Assembly (NCBI RefSeq): GCF_016904885.1
Contig: NZ_JADWYI010000001.1
Span: 2,914,001 to 2,978,000, forward strand
Direction of reading: 5' to 3'
DNA from: Archangium primigenium
GTDB lineage: Bacteria; Myxococcota; Myxococcia; Myxococcales; Myxococcaceae
Length of the DNA stretch: 64,000 bases
In this document: piece after piece, positions 7,837 through 16,149 of the stretch
Numbering within the stretch: the stretch's first letter is position 1
Layout: the number at the start of each line of letters is the position of its first letter
Translations under genes and position numbers: made by a program
The notes under the pieces: model-generated
Told to the model about the DNA's origin: nothing
The model's input: the letters and a program-made list of their open reading frames with translations, nothing else
Database searches by the model: none

Positions 7837-8679
7837 ATGTCGAACATCGCCCCGTCTCCTGTGTCCCGCTGGATGCCCCTGCTCGCGCTCGTCGTGGGCT
7901 TCGCCACGGGATGTGTCTTCGTCGATGGTCACGGCTCCGGTTGGGACGAGGAAGGGTCCTCGTGTTGGAGCGACTCGGACTGTCGCTCCGACCAGTACTG
8001 CATGCGCGGCCAGTGCGAGGTGCTCAGCGTCGAGGCCGAGGCGTGCCGCTCCGCGAGCGACTGCACGAAGGGCGATACCTGCGTCAACGGCGTGTGCAAC
8101 CAGTCCTGCTCCCGGGATTCGCAGTGCGCCGCGGGCTTCGTGTGCGACGGGAACTACTGCCAGGTGAAGGGCGGCAAGCCCACGGATGGCGGCACGAGGC
8201 CCTCGGACGGCGGCACCGGCACGGATGGCGGCACGAAGCCCTCGGACGGCGGCACCGGCACGGATGGCGGCTCCTGCCCCCGGGGTGATGCCGGCACGCC
8301 CGCCACGGACGGCGGCTCGGCGCCCGGGTGCGTGCGCAACACCGATTGCGCCACGGGCTCCTACTGCATCAACAACGCGTGCGTGCGCGGCTGCGCGTCC
8401 GACACGGAGTGCCGGGCCACCGAGGCGTGCGTGAGCAACCTGTGCCGCCCGCGTCCCACGGCCTCGTGCACGAGCGCCGCGCAGTGCGCCTCGGGCCAGG
8501 ACTGCGTGGATGGCTCCTGCCGCGCGCCCTGCGCTTCCACCACGGCGTGCCCCTCCGGCCACGTGTGCAAGGTGGGCTACTGCTCGCCCTCCAGCACCCC
8601 GGGCAGCGGCGCCACCTGCGCCGTCAACTGCGACTGCCCCTCGGGCGAGCGCTGCGTGGAAGGCGCCTGCCAGATCTGA
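7837..8679 (+). CDS. Cysteine-rich lipoprotein with DGG-repeat linker
   Basis: The protein has 280 residues. The start at ATG 7837 is preferred because GGAG lies 6 bases upstream; ATG 7825 is in frame just before it. The signal peptide (WMPLLALVVGFATGC) ends in an ATGC lipobox, so it is a lipid-anchored exported protein. Then come four to five short Cys modules of the form SDC-x(3)-QYC-x(2)-GQC, typical of myxobacterial surface lipoproteins. A flexible linker repeats PSDGGTGTDGGTK (about residues 112-160), followed by four more Cys modules ending in CDCPSGERCVEGACQI. The modules resemble small disulfide-bonded EGF/dickkopf-like units. No enzymatic motif is present, and function is unknown. 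Confidence 0.75.
   Translation: MSNIAPSPVSRWMPLLALVVGFATGCVFVDGHGSGWDEEGSSCWSDSDCRSDQYCMRGQCEVLSVEAEACRSASDCTKGDTCVNGVCNQSCSRDSQCAAGFVCDGNYCQVKGGKPTDGGTRPSDGGTGTDGGTKPSDGGTGTDGGSCPRGDAGTPATDGGSAPGCVRNTDCATGSYCINNACVRGCASDTECRATEACVSNLCRPRPTASCTSAAQCASGQDCVDGSCRAPCASTTACPSGHVCKVGYCSPSSTPGSGATCAVNCDCPSGERCVEGACQI
8175..8275 (+). repeat. Direct repeats encoding the GGT-DGG linker
   Basis: About 39-bp units containing CCCTCGGACGGCGGCACCGG and CACGGATGGCGGCAC recur two to three times in the lipoprotein gene. They encode a Ser/Thr/Asp/Gly spacer between two Cys-module blocks. Such repeats can slip and change linker length in frame. Confidence 0.7.
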
Positions 8680-8731
8680 TCCGGCTGGGGGACGCGTTTC
8701 CTCAGTCCGTGCTTCCTGAATCGAGTCCCCC

Positions 8732-10120
8732 ATGGATTTCTCCGCGTTGTCCCTCTCCCCGCCCTTGTTGCAGGTGCTCGGGGAGCTGAAGTTCCAGAGC
8801 GCCACGCCCATCCAGGCCCAGACCATCCCCGTGCTGCTCGCGGGGCGGGATCTGGTGGGCCAGGCCAAGACGGGCAGTGGCAAGACCGCCGCGTTCGCGC
8901 TGCCCCTGCTGCACCGCACGCGGTTGGACCGGCGGCGGCTCCAGGGGCTCGTGCTCTGTCCCACGCGCGAGCTGTGCGCGCAGGTGGCCGGGGAGTTGCG
9001 CCGTCTGGGCCGGCGCCTGCCGGGCCTCCAGGTGCTGGTGCTCGCGGGCGGCCAGCCCCTGCGTCCCCAACTGGAGGCCCTGGAGAAGGGCGCCCACCTG
9101 GCCGTGGGCACGCCGGGGCGCGTGTTGGACCTGCTCCAGCGCGAGGCCCTGGACACGCGGCAGCTCGCCACGGTGGTGCTGGACGAGGCGGACCGGATGC
9201 TCGACATGGGCTTTCGCGAGGACATGGAGCGCATCCTCGGCGCCACGCCGCCCACGCGGCAGACCGTGCTCTTCTCCGCGACATTCCCCGACACCATCGA
9301 GGCGCTCAGCCGCTCCTTCCAGAAGGAGCCCACGCGGGTGACGGTGGAGGAGGCGCCGGGGGCCGCGCCGGACATCCAGCAGCTCGCCTACACGTGCCTG
9401 CCCGAGGACAAACCGGCGCTGCTCTCGCGGCTCTTGCGCCACCACCAGCCCGGCTCCGCGCTCGTGTTCTGCAACCTCAAGGTGACGGTGGCGGAGCTCT
9501 CGCGCGCGCTGCGCGAGGCGGGGGTGAGCGCGGATGGGCTCCAGGGGGACATGGAGCAGGGCGAGCGCGACCAGGTCATGGCGCGCTTTCGCAACCACAG
9601 CATCCGGGTGCTCGTCGCCACGGACGTGGCGGGCCGGGGCATCGACGTCGAGGCGCTGGACGCGGTCGTCAACTTCGACCTGCCCGCGCAGCCCGAGGCC
9701 TACGTGCACCGCATCGGCCGCACGGGCCGCGCGGGTCGGCGGGGTCTGGCCCTGTCGCTGCTCACGCCCAAGGACGAGCGTCGGGTGGAGGAGCTGGAGC
9801 GGGTGCTGGGCACGCCGCTGGAGCGCGCGCGGGTGGAGGCGCTGCCGGCCGAGGGGGCGTCCGCGCGGGGCGCGCTGGCCTCGCCCTGGGAGACCTTGTG
9901 CATCGGCGCCGGGCGCAAGGACAAGATGCGGCCGGGGGACATCCTCGGGGCCCTGACGGGGGAGGCGGGCGGCCTGGATGCGTCCCACGTGGGGAAGATC
10001 GAGATCCAGGATCGGCTGTCCTACGTCGCCGTCTCCCAGGGGCTCGTGCGGGTGGCGCTCCAGCGGCTGCGCGACGGGCGCATCAAGGGCCGCAAGCAGC
10101 GCGTCGACTGGGTGCGCTGA
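8732..10120 (+). CDS. dbpA: DEAD-box RNA helicase DbpA
   Basis: The protein has 462 residues with the full DEAD-box set: Q-motif TPIQAQ (25-30), motif I AKTGSGKT (45-52), PTREL (77-81), TPGR (127-130), motif II DEAD (151-154), SAT in FSATFP, and motifs V/VI ATDVAGRGIDVE and HRIGRTGRAGR. The C-terminal 75 residues (TLCIGAGRKDKMRPGDILGA, then KIEIQDRLSYVAV and RIKGRKQRVDW) match the DbpA RNA-binding domain, which in Escherichia coli recognises hairpin 92 of 23S rRNA. The role is therefore late 50S subunit assembly driven by ATP hydrolysis. The gene is followed by a 9-bp hairpin shared with a convergent gene. Confidence 0.9.
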   Translation: MDFSALSLSPPLLQVLGELKFQSATPIQAQTIPVLLAGRDLVGQAKTGSGKTAAFALPLLHRTRLDRRRLQGLVLCPTRELCAQVAGELRRLGRRLPGLQVLVLAGGQPLRPQLEALEKGAHLAVGTPGRVLDLLQREALDTRQLATVVLDEADRMLDMGFREDMERILGATPPTRQTVLFSATFPDTIEALSRSFQKEPTRVTVEEAPGAAPDIQQLAYTCLPEDKPALLSRLLRHHQPGSALVFCNLKVTVAELSRALREAGVSADGLQGDMEQGERDQVMARFRNHSIRVLVATDVAGRGIDVEALDAVVNFDLPAQPEAYVHRIGRTGRAGRRGLALSLLTPKDERRVEELERVLGTPLERARVEALPAEGASARGALASPWETLCIGAGRKDKMRPGDILGALTGEAGGLDASHVGKIEIQDRLSYVAVSQGLVRVALQRLRDGRIKGRKQRVDWVR

Positions 10121-10144
10121 CGCCCCGGAGGCTCTTCCGGGGCG
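10121..10144. terminator. Hairpin between convergent dbpA and small lipoprotein
   Basis: CGCCCCGGA (10121-10129) and TCCGGGGCG (10136-10144) form a perfect 9-bp stem with a 6-base loop, starting right after the dbpA stop. No T-run follows on the plus strand. It lies between convergent genes, so a bidirectional 3' end is the likely role. Confidence 0.6.
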
Positions 10145-10179
10145 CCGGCCCACTCGGACTTCAGCACGTCAGCCGCGGC

Positions 10180-10530
10180 TCACAGGGCGCTGCGGCAGCT
10201 GTTGCCCACCTTGTCCTTGATCTTCAGGTTGCAGCCCTCGACCGCGTTCTTGAAGGTGTCGCGGGTGGACGGCGAGCACTCGGGCAGGGTGCGCAGGCAG
10301 TCGGCGTAGTCGTTGATGGCGTCCTGCTCCGCGTCCGTGCACTTGTCGACGGTGCGCTCGCACTGGGTGACGTTGAAGGCCTCGTTGTCGAAGATGTTCT
10401 CGAGCGAGCTGCTGCAGGGGCTGTACTTGGCCCGGTAGGTGTCGGACGCATCCAGCATGTCGTCGCAGATGCTCCCACAACCCGTCAGCGCCAGGGCCGC
10501 GAAGGCCACGATTCCGGCAAACTTCTTCAT
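10180..10530 (-). CDS. Small conserved-type lipoprotein, function unknown
   Basis: The protein has 116 residues from the ATG at 10530, with GAGGAG 9 bases upstream; longer in-frame starts run into the divergent promoter region. The N-terminus MKKFAGIVAFAALALTGC is a clear lipoprotein signal with LTGC lipobox. The mature part is about 98 residues, acidic and helical, with seven more Cys (for example SICDDML, SPCSSSLE, QCERTVDKC, DCLRTLPEC, GCNLKIKD and NSCRS), probably paired in disulfides. No known domain is evident. It faces away from the dienelactone hydrolase gene, sharing a 220-bp promoter region. Confidence 0.75.
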   Translation of the reverse strand: MKKFAGIVAFAALALTGCGSICDDMLDASDTYRAKYSPCSSSLENIFDNEAFNVTQCERTVDKCTDAEQDAINDYADCLRTLPECSPSTRDTFKNAVEGCNLKIKDKVGNSCRSAL

Positions 10531-10691
10531 GGTGGTCCGCTCCTCAACTCGTCCCTCATGGACGTGAATGGGGCGCGCACATACTACGGCCGCGCGGCGC
10601 TTGGCCAGCCAACCCGCGAGGGCCTCGCCGCACGCGGGCGCGGTGGAACGGAAGATGACGACGGGGCCGGAATCCCACCGAATCGGCTTGC

Positions 10692-10730
10692 AAAAGCGTG
10701 TCACAGCGCACAGTCATCGGACGCTTTTTT
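10692..10730 (+). promoter_or_regulatory. Leader hairpin with T-run before dienelactone hydrolase gene
   Basis: AAAAGCGT (10692-10699) pairs with ACGCTTTT (10721-10728), and two more T follow; the loop is 21 bases. The Shine-Dalgarno GGAGGA (10737-10742) comes next. This could act as an attenuator in the leader, or mark the end of a short upstream transcript. The long loop makes it weak evidence. Confidence 0.35.
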
Positions 10731-10750
10731 CCCCCCGGAGGAGAATTTCC

Positions 10751-11530
10751 ATGAAGCGCGGACTCGGAGTGGTGGTGGGGCTGCTGGCCCTGACGGCGTC
10801 GGCCAAGCCGGTGCAGAAGCCGGTGAAGTACGAAGTGGACGGCACGAAGTTCGAGGGCGTGCTCGTCTATGACGACGCGGTGAAGGGCGCGCGGCCGGGC
10901 CTGGTGATGGTGCCCAACTGGCTGGGCATCGCGCCGGCGAGCCTCAAGATGGCCTCGGACGTGGCGGGCAAGCAGTACATCGTCTTCGTCACGGACATGT
11001 ACGGCGAGGCCGTGCGCCCCAAGAACCAGCAGGAGGCGGGGCAGGCCGCGGGCGCGGTGAAGGGCGATCGCAACGTCATGCGCGCCCGGGTGAACAAGGG
11101 CTTGGAGCTGCTGCGCTCCGAGGGCAAGGCGGCGGGCCTGGACGCCAAGAAGGTGGGGGCCATCGGCTTCTGCTTCGGCGGCACGAGCGTGCTGGAGCTG
11201 GCGCGCGCCGGGGCGCCCCTCGCGGGCGTGGTGTCCTTCCACGGCGGGCTGGACGCGCCCATGCCGGCCACCGAGGGCGCGGTGAAGGCCAAGGTGCTCG
11301 CGCTGCACGGCGCGGATGACCCGTTCGTGCCGGCCGCCGAGGTGGCGGGCTTCCAGGAGGAGATGCGCAAGGCCAAGGCGGACTGGGAGCTGGTTGCCTA
11401 CGGCGGCGCCGTGCACAGCTTCTCGGAGCCCGAGGCCAATGCCCCGGGTCAGGCCCAGTACAACCCGAAGGTGGCCAAGCGCGCCTTCCAGGCGATGAAC
11501 AACTTCTTCGCCGAGGCCTTCGGCAAGTAG
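10751..11530 (+). CDS. Dienelactone hydrolase family protein, exported
   Basis: The protein has 259 residues from the ATG at 10751, 8 bases after GGAGGA. The N-terminus MKRGLGVVVGLLALTASA is a Sec signal peptide (cleavage near 18), so the enzyme should act in the periplasm or outside. The alpha/beta hydrolase core carries GFCFGG with nucleophile Cys141, Asp189 or Asp190 in HGADDPF, and His222 in AVHSF: the Cys-Asp-His triad of the dienelactone hydrolase family. The family opens lactone or ester rings, for example in chlorocatechol breakdown, but many members have unknown substrates. No aromatic degradation genes lie next to it. A hairpin follows the stop. Confidence 0.82.
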   Translation: MKRGLGVVVGLLALTASAKPVQKPVKYEVDGTKFEGVLVYDDAVKGARPGLVMVPNWLGIAPASLKMASDVAGKQYIVFVTDMYGEAVRPKNQQEAGQAAGAVKGDRNVMRARVNKGLELLRSEGKAAGLDAKKVGAIGFCFGGTSVLELARAGAPLAGVVSFHGGLDAPMPATEGAVKAKVLALHGADDPFVPAAEVAGFQEEMRKAKADWELVAYGGAVHSFSEPEANAPGQAQYNPKVAKRAFQAMNNFFAEAFGK

Positions 11531-11545
11531 TCCCTCGTGCCCGGG

Positions 11546-11568
11546 GGGGTGGACCCCGCGTCCACCCC
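11546..11568 (+). terminator. Terminator-like hairpin after dienelactone hydrolase gene
   Basis: GGGGTGGAC (11546-11554) and GTCCACCCC (11560-11568) form a perfect 9-bp stem with a 5-base loop, followed by TCTTGTCGT, a weak T-rich tail. It starts 15 bases after the stop. Confidence 0.55.
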
Positions 11569-11606
11569 TCTTGTCGTGCTCCCACCCCCTCGCCCCGCTC
11601 GTCGAG

Positions 11607-12707
11607 ATGAAGATCTTCAACTGCCAGCAATGCGGCCTGATGGTGTACTTCAGCAACACGCGGTGCGAGCGCTGTGCGCACGCGCTGGGCTACCTGCCGG
11701 AGCTGACGACCCTCAGCGCCCTGACGCCGCTGGAGGACGGGCGCTTCAGCCCCCTGGCCGCGCCGGAGCGCACCTCCCGGTTCTGCGCCAACGCGGCCCA
11801 CGCGGCGTGCAACTGGCTCGTGCCCGCGGACAGCCCCGACGACTACTGCCGCGCCTGCCAGCTCAACCGGACCATTCCGCCGCTGAACGAGGGGGACAAC
11901 CTGCTGCGCTGGCAGCGGCTGGAGGTCGCCAAGCACCAGCTCGTGTACGGCCTCTTGCGCTTGGGCCTGCCGGTGGTGGGCAAGGGGGAGGAGCCCGAGC
12001 GGGGGCTCGCCTTCGACTTCCTCGCGCGCTTGAAGGGCAAGGGCGGCAAGCCGGCGCCCGTCGTCACGGGCCATGCCTCGGGGCTCATCACCATCGACGT
12101 GACCGAGGCGGATGACGCCGAGCGCGAGCGCCACCGCCGCGACCTGGCCGAGCCCTACCGCACGCTGCTCGGACACTTCCGGCACGAGGTGGGGCACTAC
12201 TACTGGGACCGGTTGGTCAATGGCGGGCCGTGGCTCGACGCCTTCCGGACGTTGTTCGGCGACGAGCGCCAGGACTACGGCGAGTGCCTGAAGGCGCACT
12301 ACGCGGACGGTCCGCCCGCGGACTGGCGGCAGCGCTTCGTGAGCAGCTACGCGAGCACGCACCCCTGGGAGGACTTCGCGGAGACGTGGGCGCACTACCT
12401 GCACATCGTGGACACGCTGGAGACGGCGCATGCGTTCGGCCTGCGCGTGCAGCCCCGGGGCGCCCAGGACGCCGCGCTCACGATGGAGATCGACTTCGAG
12501 CCCTACCACCAGTCGGACTTCGACGTGCTGCTCAAGACGTGGCTGCCGCTCACCTACGCGGTCAACAGCCTCAACCAGAGCATGGGGCAGCCGGACCTCT
12601 ATCCCTTCGTGCTCGCGCCCGCCGTCATGGGCAAGCTGCGCTTCGTGCACGCCCTCGTCTTTCCCGCCAAGGTGGCGGCCATGAACGCCCTGTCGGCCAT
12701 GCAGTGA
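11607..12707 (+). CDS. Putative zinc-binding metallopeptidase with N-terminal zinc ribbon
   Basis: The protein has 366 residues from the ATG at 11607, which begins exactly at the zinc ribbon MKIFNCQQCG with a second CERCAHALGY pair. Two more Cys pairs (FCANAAHAACNW and YCRAC) follow near 57-90. The active-site helix HEVGHYYW has His193, Glu194 and His197, and the downstream DFAETWAHYLHIVD may supply the third zinc ligand. This architecture matches the bacterial putative zinc-binding metallopeptidase family (DUF-type, not biochemically defined as far as I know). There is no signal peptide, so it is likely cytoplasmic. The next gene starts 22 bases later, suggesting co-transcription with the phospholipase D-like lipoprotein. 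Confidence 0.82.
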   Translation: MKIFNCQQCGLMVYFSNTRCERCAHALGYLPELTTLSALTPLEDGRFSPLAAPERTSRFCANAAHAACNWLVPADSPDDYCRACQLNRTIPPLNEGDNLLRWQRLEVAKHQLVYGLLRLGLPVVGKGEEPERGLAFDFLARLKGKGGKPAPVVTGHASGLITIDVTEADDAERERHRRDLAEPYRTLLGHFRHEVGHYYWDRLVNGGPWLDAFRTLFGDERQDYGECLKAHYADGPPADWRQRFVSSYASTHPWEDFAETWAHYLHIVDTLETAHAFGLRVQPRGAQDAALTMEIDFEPYHQSDFDVLLKTWLPLTYAVNSLNQSMGQPDLYPFVLAPAVMGKLRFVHALVFPAKVAAMNALSAMQ

Positions 12708-12729
12708 GGCCGCGGGGCCTGGAGCGGTG

Positions 12730-13929
12730 ATGAAGATCCATCCGTGGGCCCTGGCCCTGTTGTTGTCCTCCGCCTGCGCCACCAATGGCGCGCGCACCTC
12801 GGACTTCGTGCTGCGGGGGGAAATCCCCGCGGATCCAGAGGGCCTCGGGCTGGCGCTCTACCAGACGCTCGGCACGCCCTTCACCGAGGGCAACCAGGTG
12901 GAGTGGATCGACAACGGCGCGCTCTTCGACCTCATCGCCAAGGACGTGCGCACGGCGAAGTCCTCCATCAACATCGTGCTGTTCATCTGGCGCTCGGGGG
13001 AGCCGGGGGACTCGCTGGCCCGGGAGATCGCCCAGCGCACGAAGGAGGGCGTCGTCTGCCGGGTGTTGCTGGACCCTTTTGGCAGCAACGACCTGGAGAT
13101 CGTCAAGCCCCAGTTGGAGCGCGCGGGGTGTGACGTGCGCATCTTCCGGCCGCTGCCCGCGGACGAGACGCTGGCGCGCAACCACCGCAAGCTCGTCATC
13201 GTGGACGGGCGGGTGGGGTACACGGGCGGCTTCGGGGTGCACACGGTGTGGCTGGGGGACGCGCGCAACGAGAACGAGTGGCGCGACGTCGCCGTGCGGG
13301 CCGAGGGGCCCGTGGTGGCGCAGATGCAGCAGGCCTTCGCGGAGAACTGGCAGGAGATGGGGGGCGTCTTGCTGCCCGCGTCCGATTTCGCCGCCCTGCA
13401 CGCCCCGGGCAAGGCCGGCGGGGCGCGCGCCGCCTACGTGAGCAGCACGCCCAACCCGGAGTTGTCCCGCGCCGAGCGCAGCATCCTGCTCATGTGCAAG
13501 GCGGCGCGCAGCCGGCTGTGGATTGGCCAGTCCTACTTCACGCCCACCTCCAGTCTGCTCGAGCTCCTGGTGCAGCAGGCGCACTCCGGCGTGGACACGC
13601 GGGTGCTCGCGCCCGGGGACAAGAACGACCAGCCGGCCATCACCCTCACCCAGCGGCTGTCCTACCCGGACCTGGCCACCGCGGGCGTGCGCCTGTGGGA
13701 GTGGCCCATCTCCATGATGCACTCCAAGGTCATCCTCGCGGATGACCACCTGGTGATGGTGGGCTCCATCAACTTCGACATCCTGTCCTACCGGCTGATG
13801 GAGGAGGGGGCGCTCATCGTGGACGACAAGGCCTTCGCCCGGCAGGCCGAGCGCGCCTTCCTCTCCGACTTCCAGAAGTCCGTGGAGGTGGGGCAGCGCT
13901 GGTACGGCTCGCGCTACGGCAAGGAGTAG
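12730..13929 (+). CDS. Phospholipase D-like / cardiolipin synthase family lipoprotein
   Basis: The protein has 399 residues from the ATG at 12730 (a GTG one codon earlier is also possible). MKIHPWALALLLSSAC gives a lipoprotein signal with Cys16. There are two HKD motifs: NHRKLVIVDG (His152, Lys154, Asp159) followed by YTGGF, and MHSKVILADD (His331, Lys333, Asp338) followed by VGSINFD. Two HKD half-sites make one phosphatidyl-transferase active site, as in cardiolipin synthases that condense two phosphatidylglycerols. Classical ClsA-type enzymes have N-terminal membrane helices. Here a lipid anchor replaces them, like ClsB/C or periplasmic PLD forms, so the exact reaction (cardiolipin synthesis versus hydrolysis) is open. 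Confidence 0.85.
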   Translation: MKIHPWALALLLSSACATNGARTSDFVLRGEIPADPEGLGLALYQTLGTPFTEGNQVEWIDNGALFDLIAKDVRTAKSSINIVLFIWRSGEPGDSLAREIAQRTKEGVVCRVLLDPFGSNDLEIVKPQLERAGCDVRIFRPLPADETLARNHRKLVIVDGRVGYTGGFGVHTVWLGDARNENEWRDVAVRAEGPVVAQMQQAFAENWQEMGGVLLPASDFAALHAPGKAGGARAAYVSSTPNPELSRAERSILLMCKAARSRLWIGQSYFTPTSSLLELLVQQAHSGVDTRVLAPGDKNDQPAITLTQRLSYPDLATAGVRLWEWPISMMHSKVILADDHLVMVGSINFDILSYRLMEEGALIVDDKAFARQAERAFLSDFQKSVEVGQRWYGSRYGKE

Positions 13930-13942
13930 CCTCCCGCCAGGA

Positions 13943-14923
13943 CTATTCGCGCGGCGCCACGAGCCGCCAGCAGCGGTGGATGTGCTCGCGCTGGAAGTCC
14001 TCGGGGATGGAGCCGGGGGTGAGCTCGGTCACGCTCGCGTAGTCGCGCACCGCCGCGTCCTTGAGCTCGAAGCCGAGGAAGTTGGTGGAGAAGTAGAGCA
14101 CCCCGCCCGGGGATAGCAGCGCGCCCAGGGCCTGGAGCATCTTCACGTGGTCGCGCTGCACGTTGAAGCTGCCCTGCATCTTCTTGGAGGTGGAGAAGGA
14201 GGGGGGGTCGCACACCACCAGGTCGAACGTCTCCTCGGGAGCCTCGGCCTGGGACAGCACCCACGCCAGGGCATCGCCGCGCAGCAGCGTGTGCCGGGCG
14301 CTGGAAAGCCCGTTGAGGGCGAGGTTCTCCTCGGCCCAGTCGAGGTAGGTGTTGGACAGGTCCACGCTCAGGGTGCGCGAGGCCCCGCCCGCGGCGGCGT
14401 ACACCGTGAACGCGCCCGTGTAGCAGAAGAGGTTGAGGAAGCGCTGGCCCCGGGCCTCCTCGCGCACCCGCGCCCGCGTCACCCGGTGGTCCATGAAGAG
14501 GCCCGTGTCCAGGTAGTCGCCCAGGTTCACCCAGAACTTGAGCCCCTGCTCCTCCACCACGAGCTTCTCGGAGCCCTCGCCCACGCGGCCGTACTGCGCG
14601 CGGCCCCAGGGCTGGGGCAGGTGGGTCTTCACGTGGATGCGGGCCTCGGGCACCTCCAGCACGGCGCTCACCGTGGCCAGCACCTCGGCGCGCTGGGCCT
14701 CCAGGCCGCCGCCCTTGAGCGCCCGGCGGCGCGGGTACTCGACCAGGTGCACGTGCTCGCCGTAAACGTCCACCGCGAAGGGGTATTCGGGGATGTCCCG
14801 GTCATACACGCGAAAGGCGGTGAGCCCCCGGGCCCGGGCCCACTTGCGGAAGTGCCGCGCGTTCTTGCGCAGGCGGTTGTCGAACATTCCACCCGCTGTC
14901 GGGCCTGGACCCTCTGTCGTCAT
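13943..14923 (-). CDS. rlmK: 23S rRNA (guanine-N7)-methyltransferase, stand-alone RlmK-type
   Basis: The protein has 326 residues from the ATG at 14923, with GGAGAAG upstream; ATG 14887 (MFDNRLRKN) is the alternative. It aligns by eye along its whole length with the C-terminal RlmK half of Escherichia coli RlmL: NRLRKNARHFRKWARARG, FRVYDRDIPEYPFAVDVY, WVNLGDYLDTGLFMDHR, the SAM-binding FLNLFCYTGAF, VDLSNTYLDWAEENLALNG, the catalytic-loop CDPPSFSTSKKM, and FNVQRDH. In E. coli RlmKL the K half makes m7G2069 and the L half m2G2445. Here the L half (THUMP plus methyltransferase) is absent from this gene. It is convergent with the PLD gene and divergent from the Cys/Met enzyme, whose start is 61 bases away. 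Confidence 0.85.
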   Translation of the reverse strand: MTTEGPGPTAGGMFDNRLRKNARHFRKWARARGLTAFRVYDRDIPEYPFAVDVYGEHVHLVEYPRRRALKGGGLEAQRAEVLATVSAVLEVPEARIHVKTHLPQPWGRAQYGRVGEGSEKLVVEEQGLKFWVNLGDYLDTGLFMDHRVTRARVREEARGQRFLNLFCYTGAFTVYAAAGGASRTLSVDLSNTYLDWAEENLALNGLSSARHTLLRGDALAWVLSQAEAPEETFDLVVCDPPSFSTSKKMQGSFNVQRDHVKMLQALGALLSPGGVLYFSTNFLGFELKDAAVRDYASVTELTPGSIPEDFQREHIHRCWRLVAPRE

Positions 14924-14984
14924 GTCCGCTCTCTTCTCCGACTCGACGCCCCGCGGCAAGCCTTCCTGTGCTAGGTCGGCTCCC

Positions 14985-16127
14985 ATGCGCTTCGATACCC
15001 TCGCCATCCACGCCGGCCAGGAGCCGGATCCCACCACGGGCGCCATCATGACGCCCGTGTACCTGACCTCCACCTACGTCCAGGCGGGCCCCGGGGAGCA
15101 CAAGGGCTACGAGTACAGCCGCACGCAGAACCCCACCCGCAGGGCGCTCCAGGACTGCCTCGCGGCGCTGGAGGGGGCCAAACACGGCCTCGCGTACGCG
15201 TCGGGCCTGGCCGCCACGGACAACCTGATGCACCTGCTCAACGCGGGGGACCATGTCGTCGTGTCCGACGACGTGTACGGCGGCACCTTCCGCATCTTCG
15301 ACAAGGTGTGGAAGCGCCACGGCCTGGACTTCTCCTTCGTGGACCTGTCCAACCCGGACGCCTTCGAGGCCGCCATCACCCCGAAGACGAAGATGGTGTG
15401 GGTGGAGTCGCCCACCAACCCCATGCTCAAGCTCATCGACCTGGCGCGCATCGCCGAGACGGCGAAGAAGCGGGGCATCCTCTCGGTGTGTGACAACACC
15501 TTCATGACGCCCTACTTCCAGCGCCCGCTGGAGCTGGGCTTCGACGTGGTGACGCACTCCACGACGAAGTACCTCAACGGCCACAGCGACGTGGTGGGCG
15601 GCTTCGCCTGCACGAGCCACGACGACCTGGCCGAGAAGATGTTCTTCCTGCAGAACGCCGTGGGCGGCGTGCCCGGCGCCATGGACAGCTTCCTCGTGCT
15701 GCGCGGCGTGAAGACGCTCGGTGTGCGCATGGAGCGCCATGCCCAGAACGCCATGAAGATCGCCGAGTTCCTCGCCTCGCACCCCAAGGTGAACAAGGCC
15801 ACCTACCCGGGCCTCACCAGCCACCCGCAGCACGCCCTGGCCCGCAAGCAGATGAAGGGCTTTGGCGGCATGATGACCTTCGACATCAAGGGCAGCCTGG
15901 AGGCGGCGCGCACGTTCCTCAAGACGGTGAAGGTGTTCGCCTGCGCCGAGTCGCTCGGCGGCGTGGAGTCGCTCATCGAGCACCCGGCCATCATGACGCA
16001 CGCCTCGGTGCCCCAGCACACGCGCGAGGCGCTCGGCATCTCCGACGGGCTCATCCGCCTGTCGGTGGGCATCGAGGACGCGCAGGACCTCATCGACGAC
16101 CTGCGCCAGGCGCTCGAGCGCGCCTGA
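14985..16127 (+). CDS. Cystathionine gamma-synthase / gamma-lyase (PLP, trans-sulfuration)
   Basis: The protein has 380 residues from the ATG at 14985 (MRFDTLAIHAGQEPDP, the usual family start). Features of the Cys/Met-metabolism PLP family are present: TPVYLTSTYVQ, YEYSRTQNPTR, a phosphate-binding ASGLAATDNLM, ESPTNPMLKLIDL, VCDNTFMTPYFQRPL and the PLP Schiff-base HSTTKYLNGHSDVVGG with Lys195. The C-terminus has CAESLGGVESLIEHPAIMTH and RLSVGIEDAQDLIDDL. The fold alone does not separate gamma-synthase (O-acyl-homoserine plus Cys) from gamma-lyase (cystathionine to Cys, ammonia and 2-oxobutyrate). A cystathionine beta-synthase 5 kb away favours a lyase role in reverse trans-sulfuration. Confidence 0.88.
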   Translation: MRFDTLAIHAGQEPDPTTGAIMTPVYLTSTYVQAGPGEHKGYEYSRTQNPTRRALQDCLAALEGAKHGLAYASGLAATDNLMHLLNAGDHVVVSDDVYGGTFRIFDKVWKRHGLDFSFVDLSNPDAFEAAITPKTKMVWVESPTNPMLKLIDLARIAETAKKRGILSVCDNTFMTPYFQRPLELGFDVVTHSTTKYLNGHSDVVGGFACTSHDDLAEKMFFLQNAVGGVPGAMDSFLVLRGVKTLGVRMERHAQNAMKIAEFLASHPKVNKATYPGLTSHPQHALARKQMKGFGGMMTFDIKGSLEAARTFLKTVKVFACAESLGGVESLIEHPAIMTHASVPQHTREALGISDGLIRLSVGIEDAQDLIDDLRQALERA

Positions 16128-16149
16128 GCGCCCTCGGGGCCGCGGGGCG

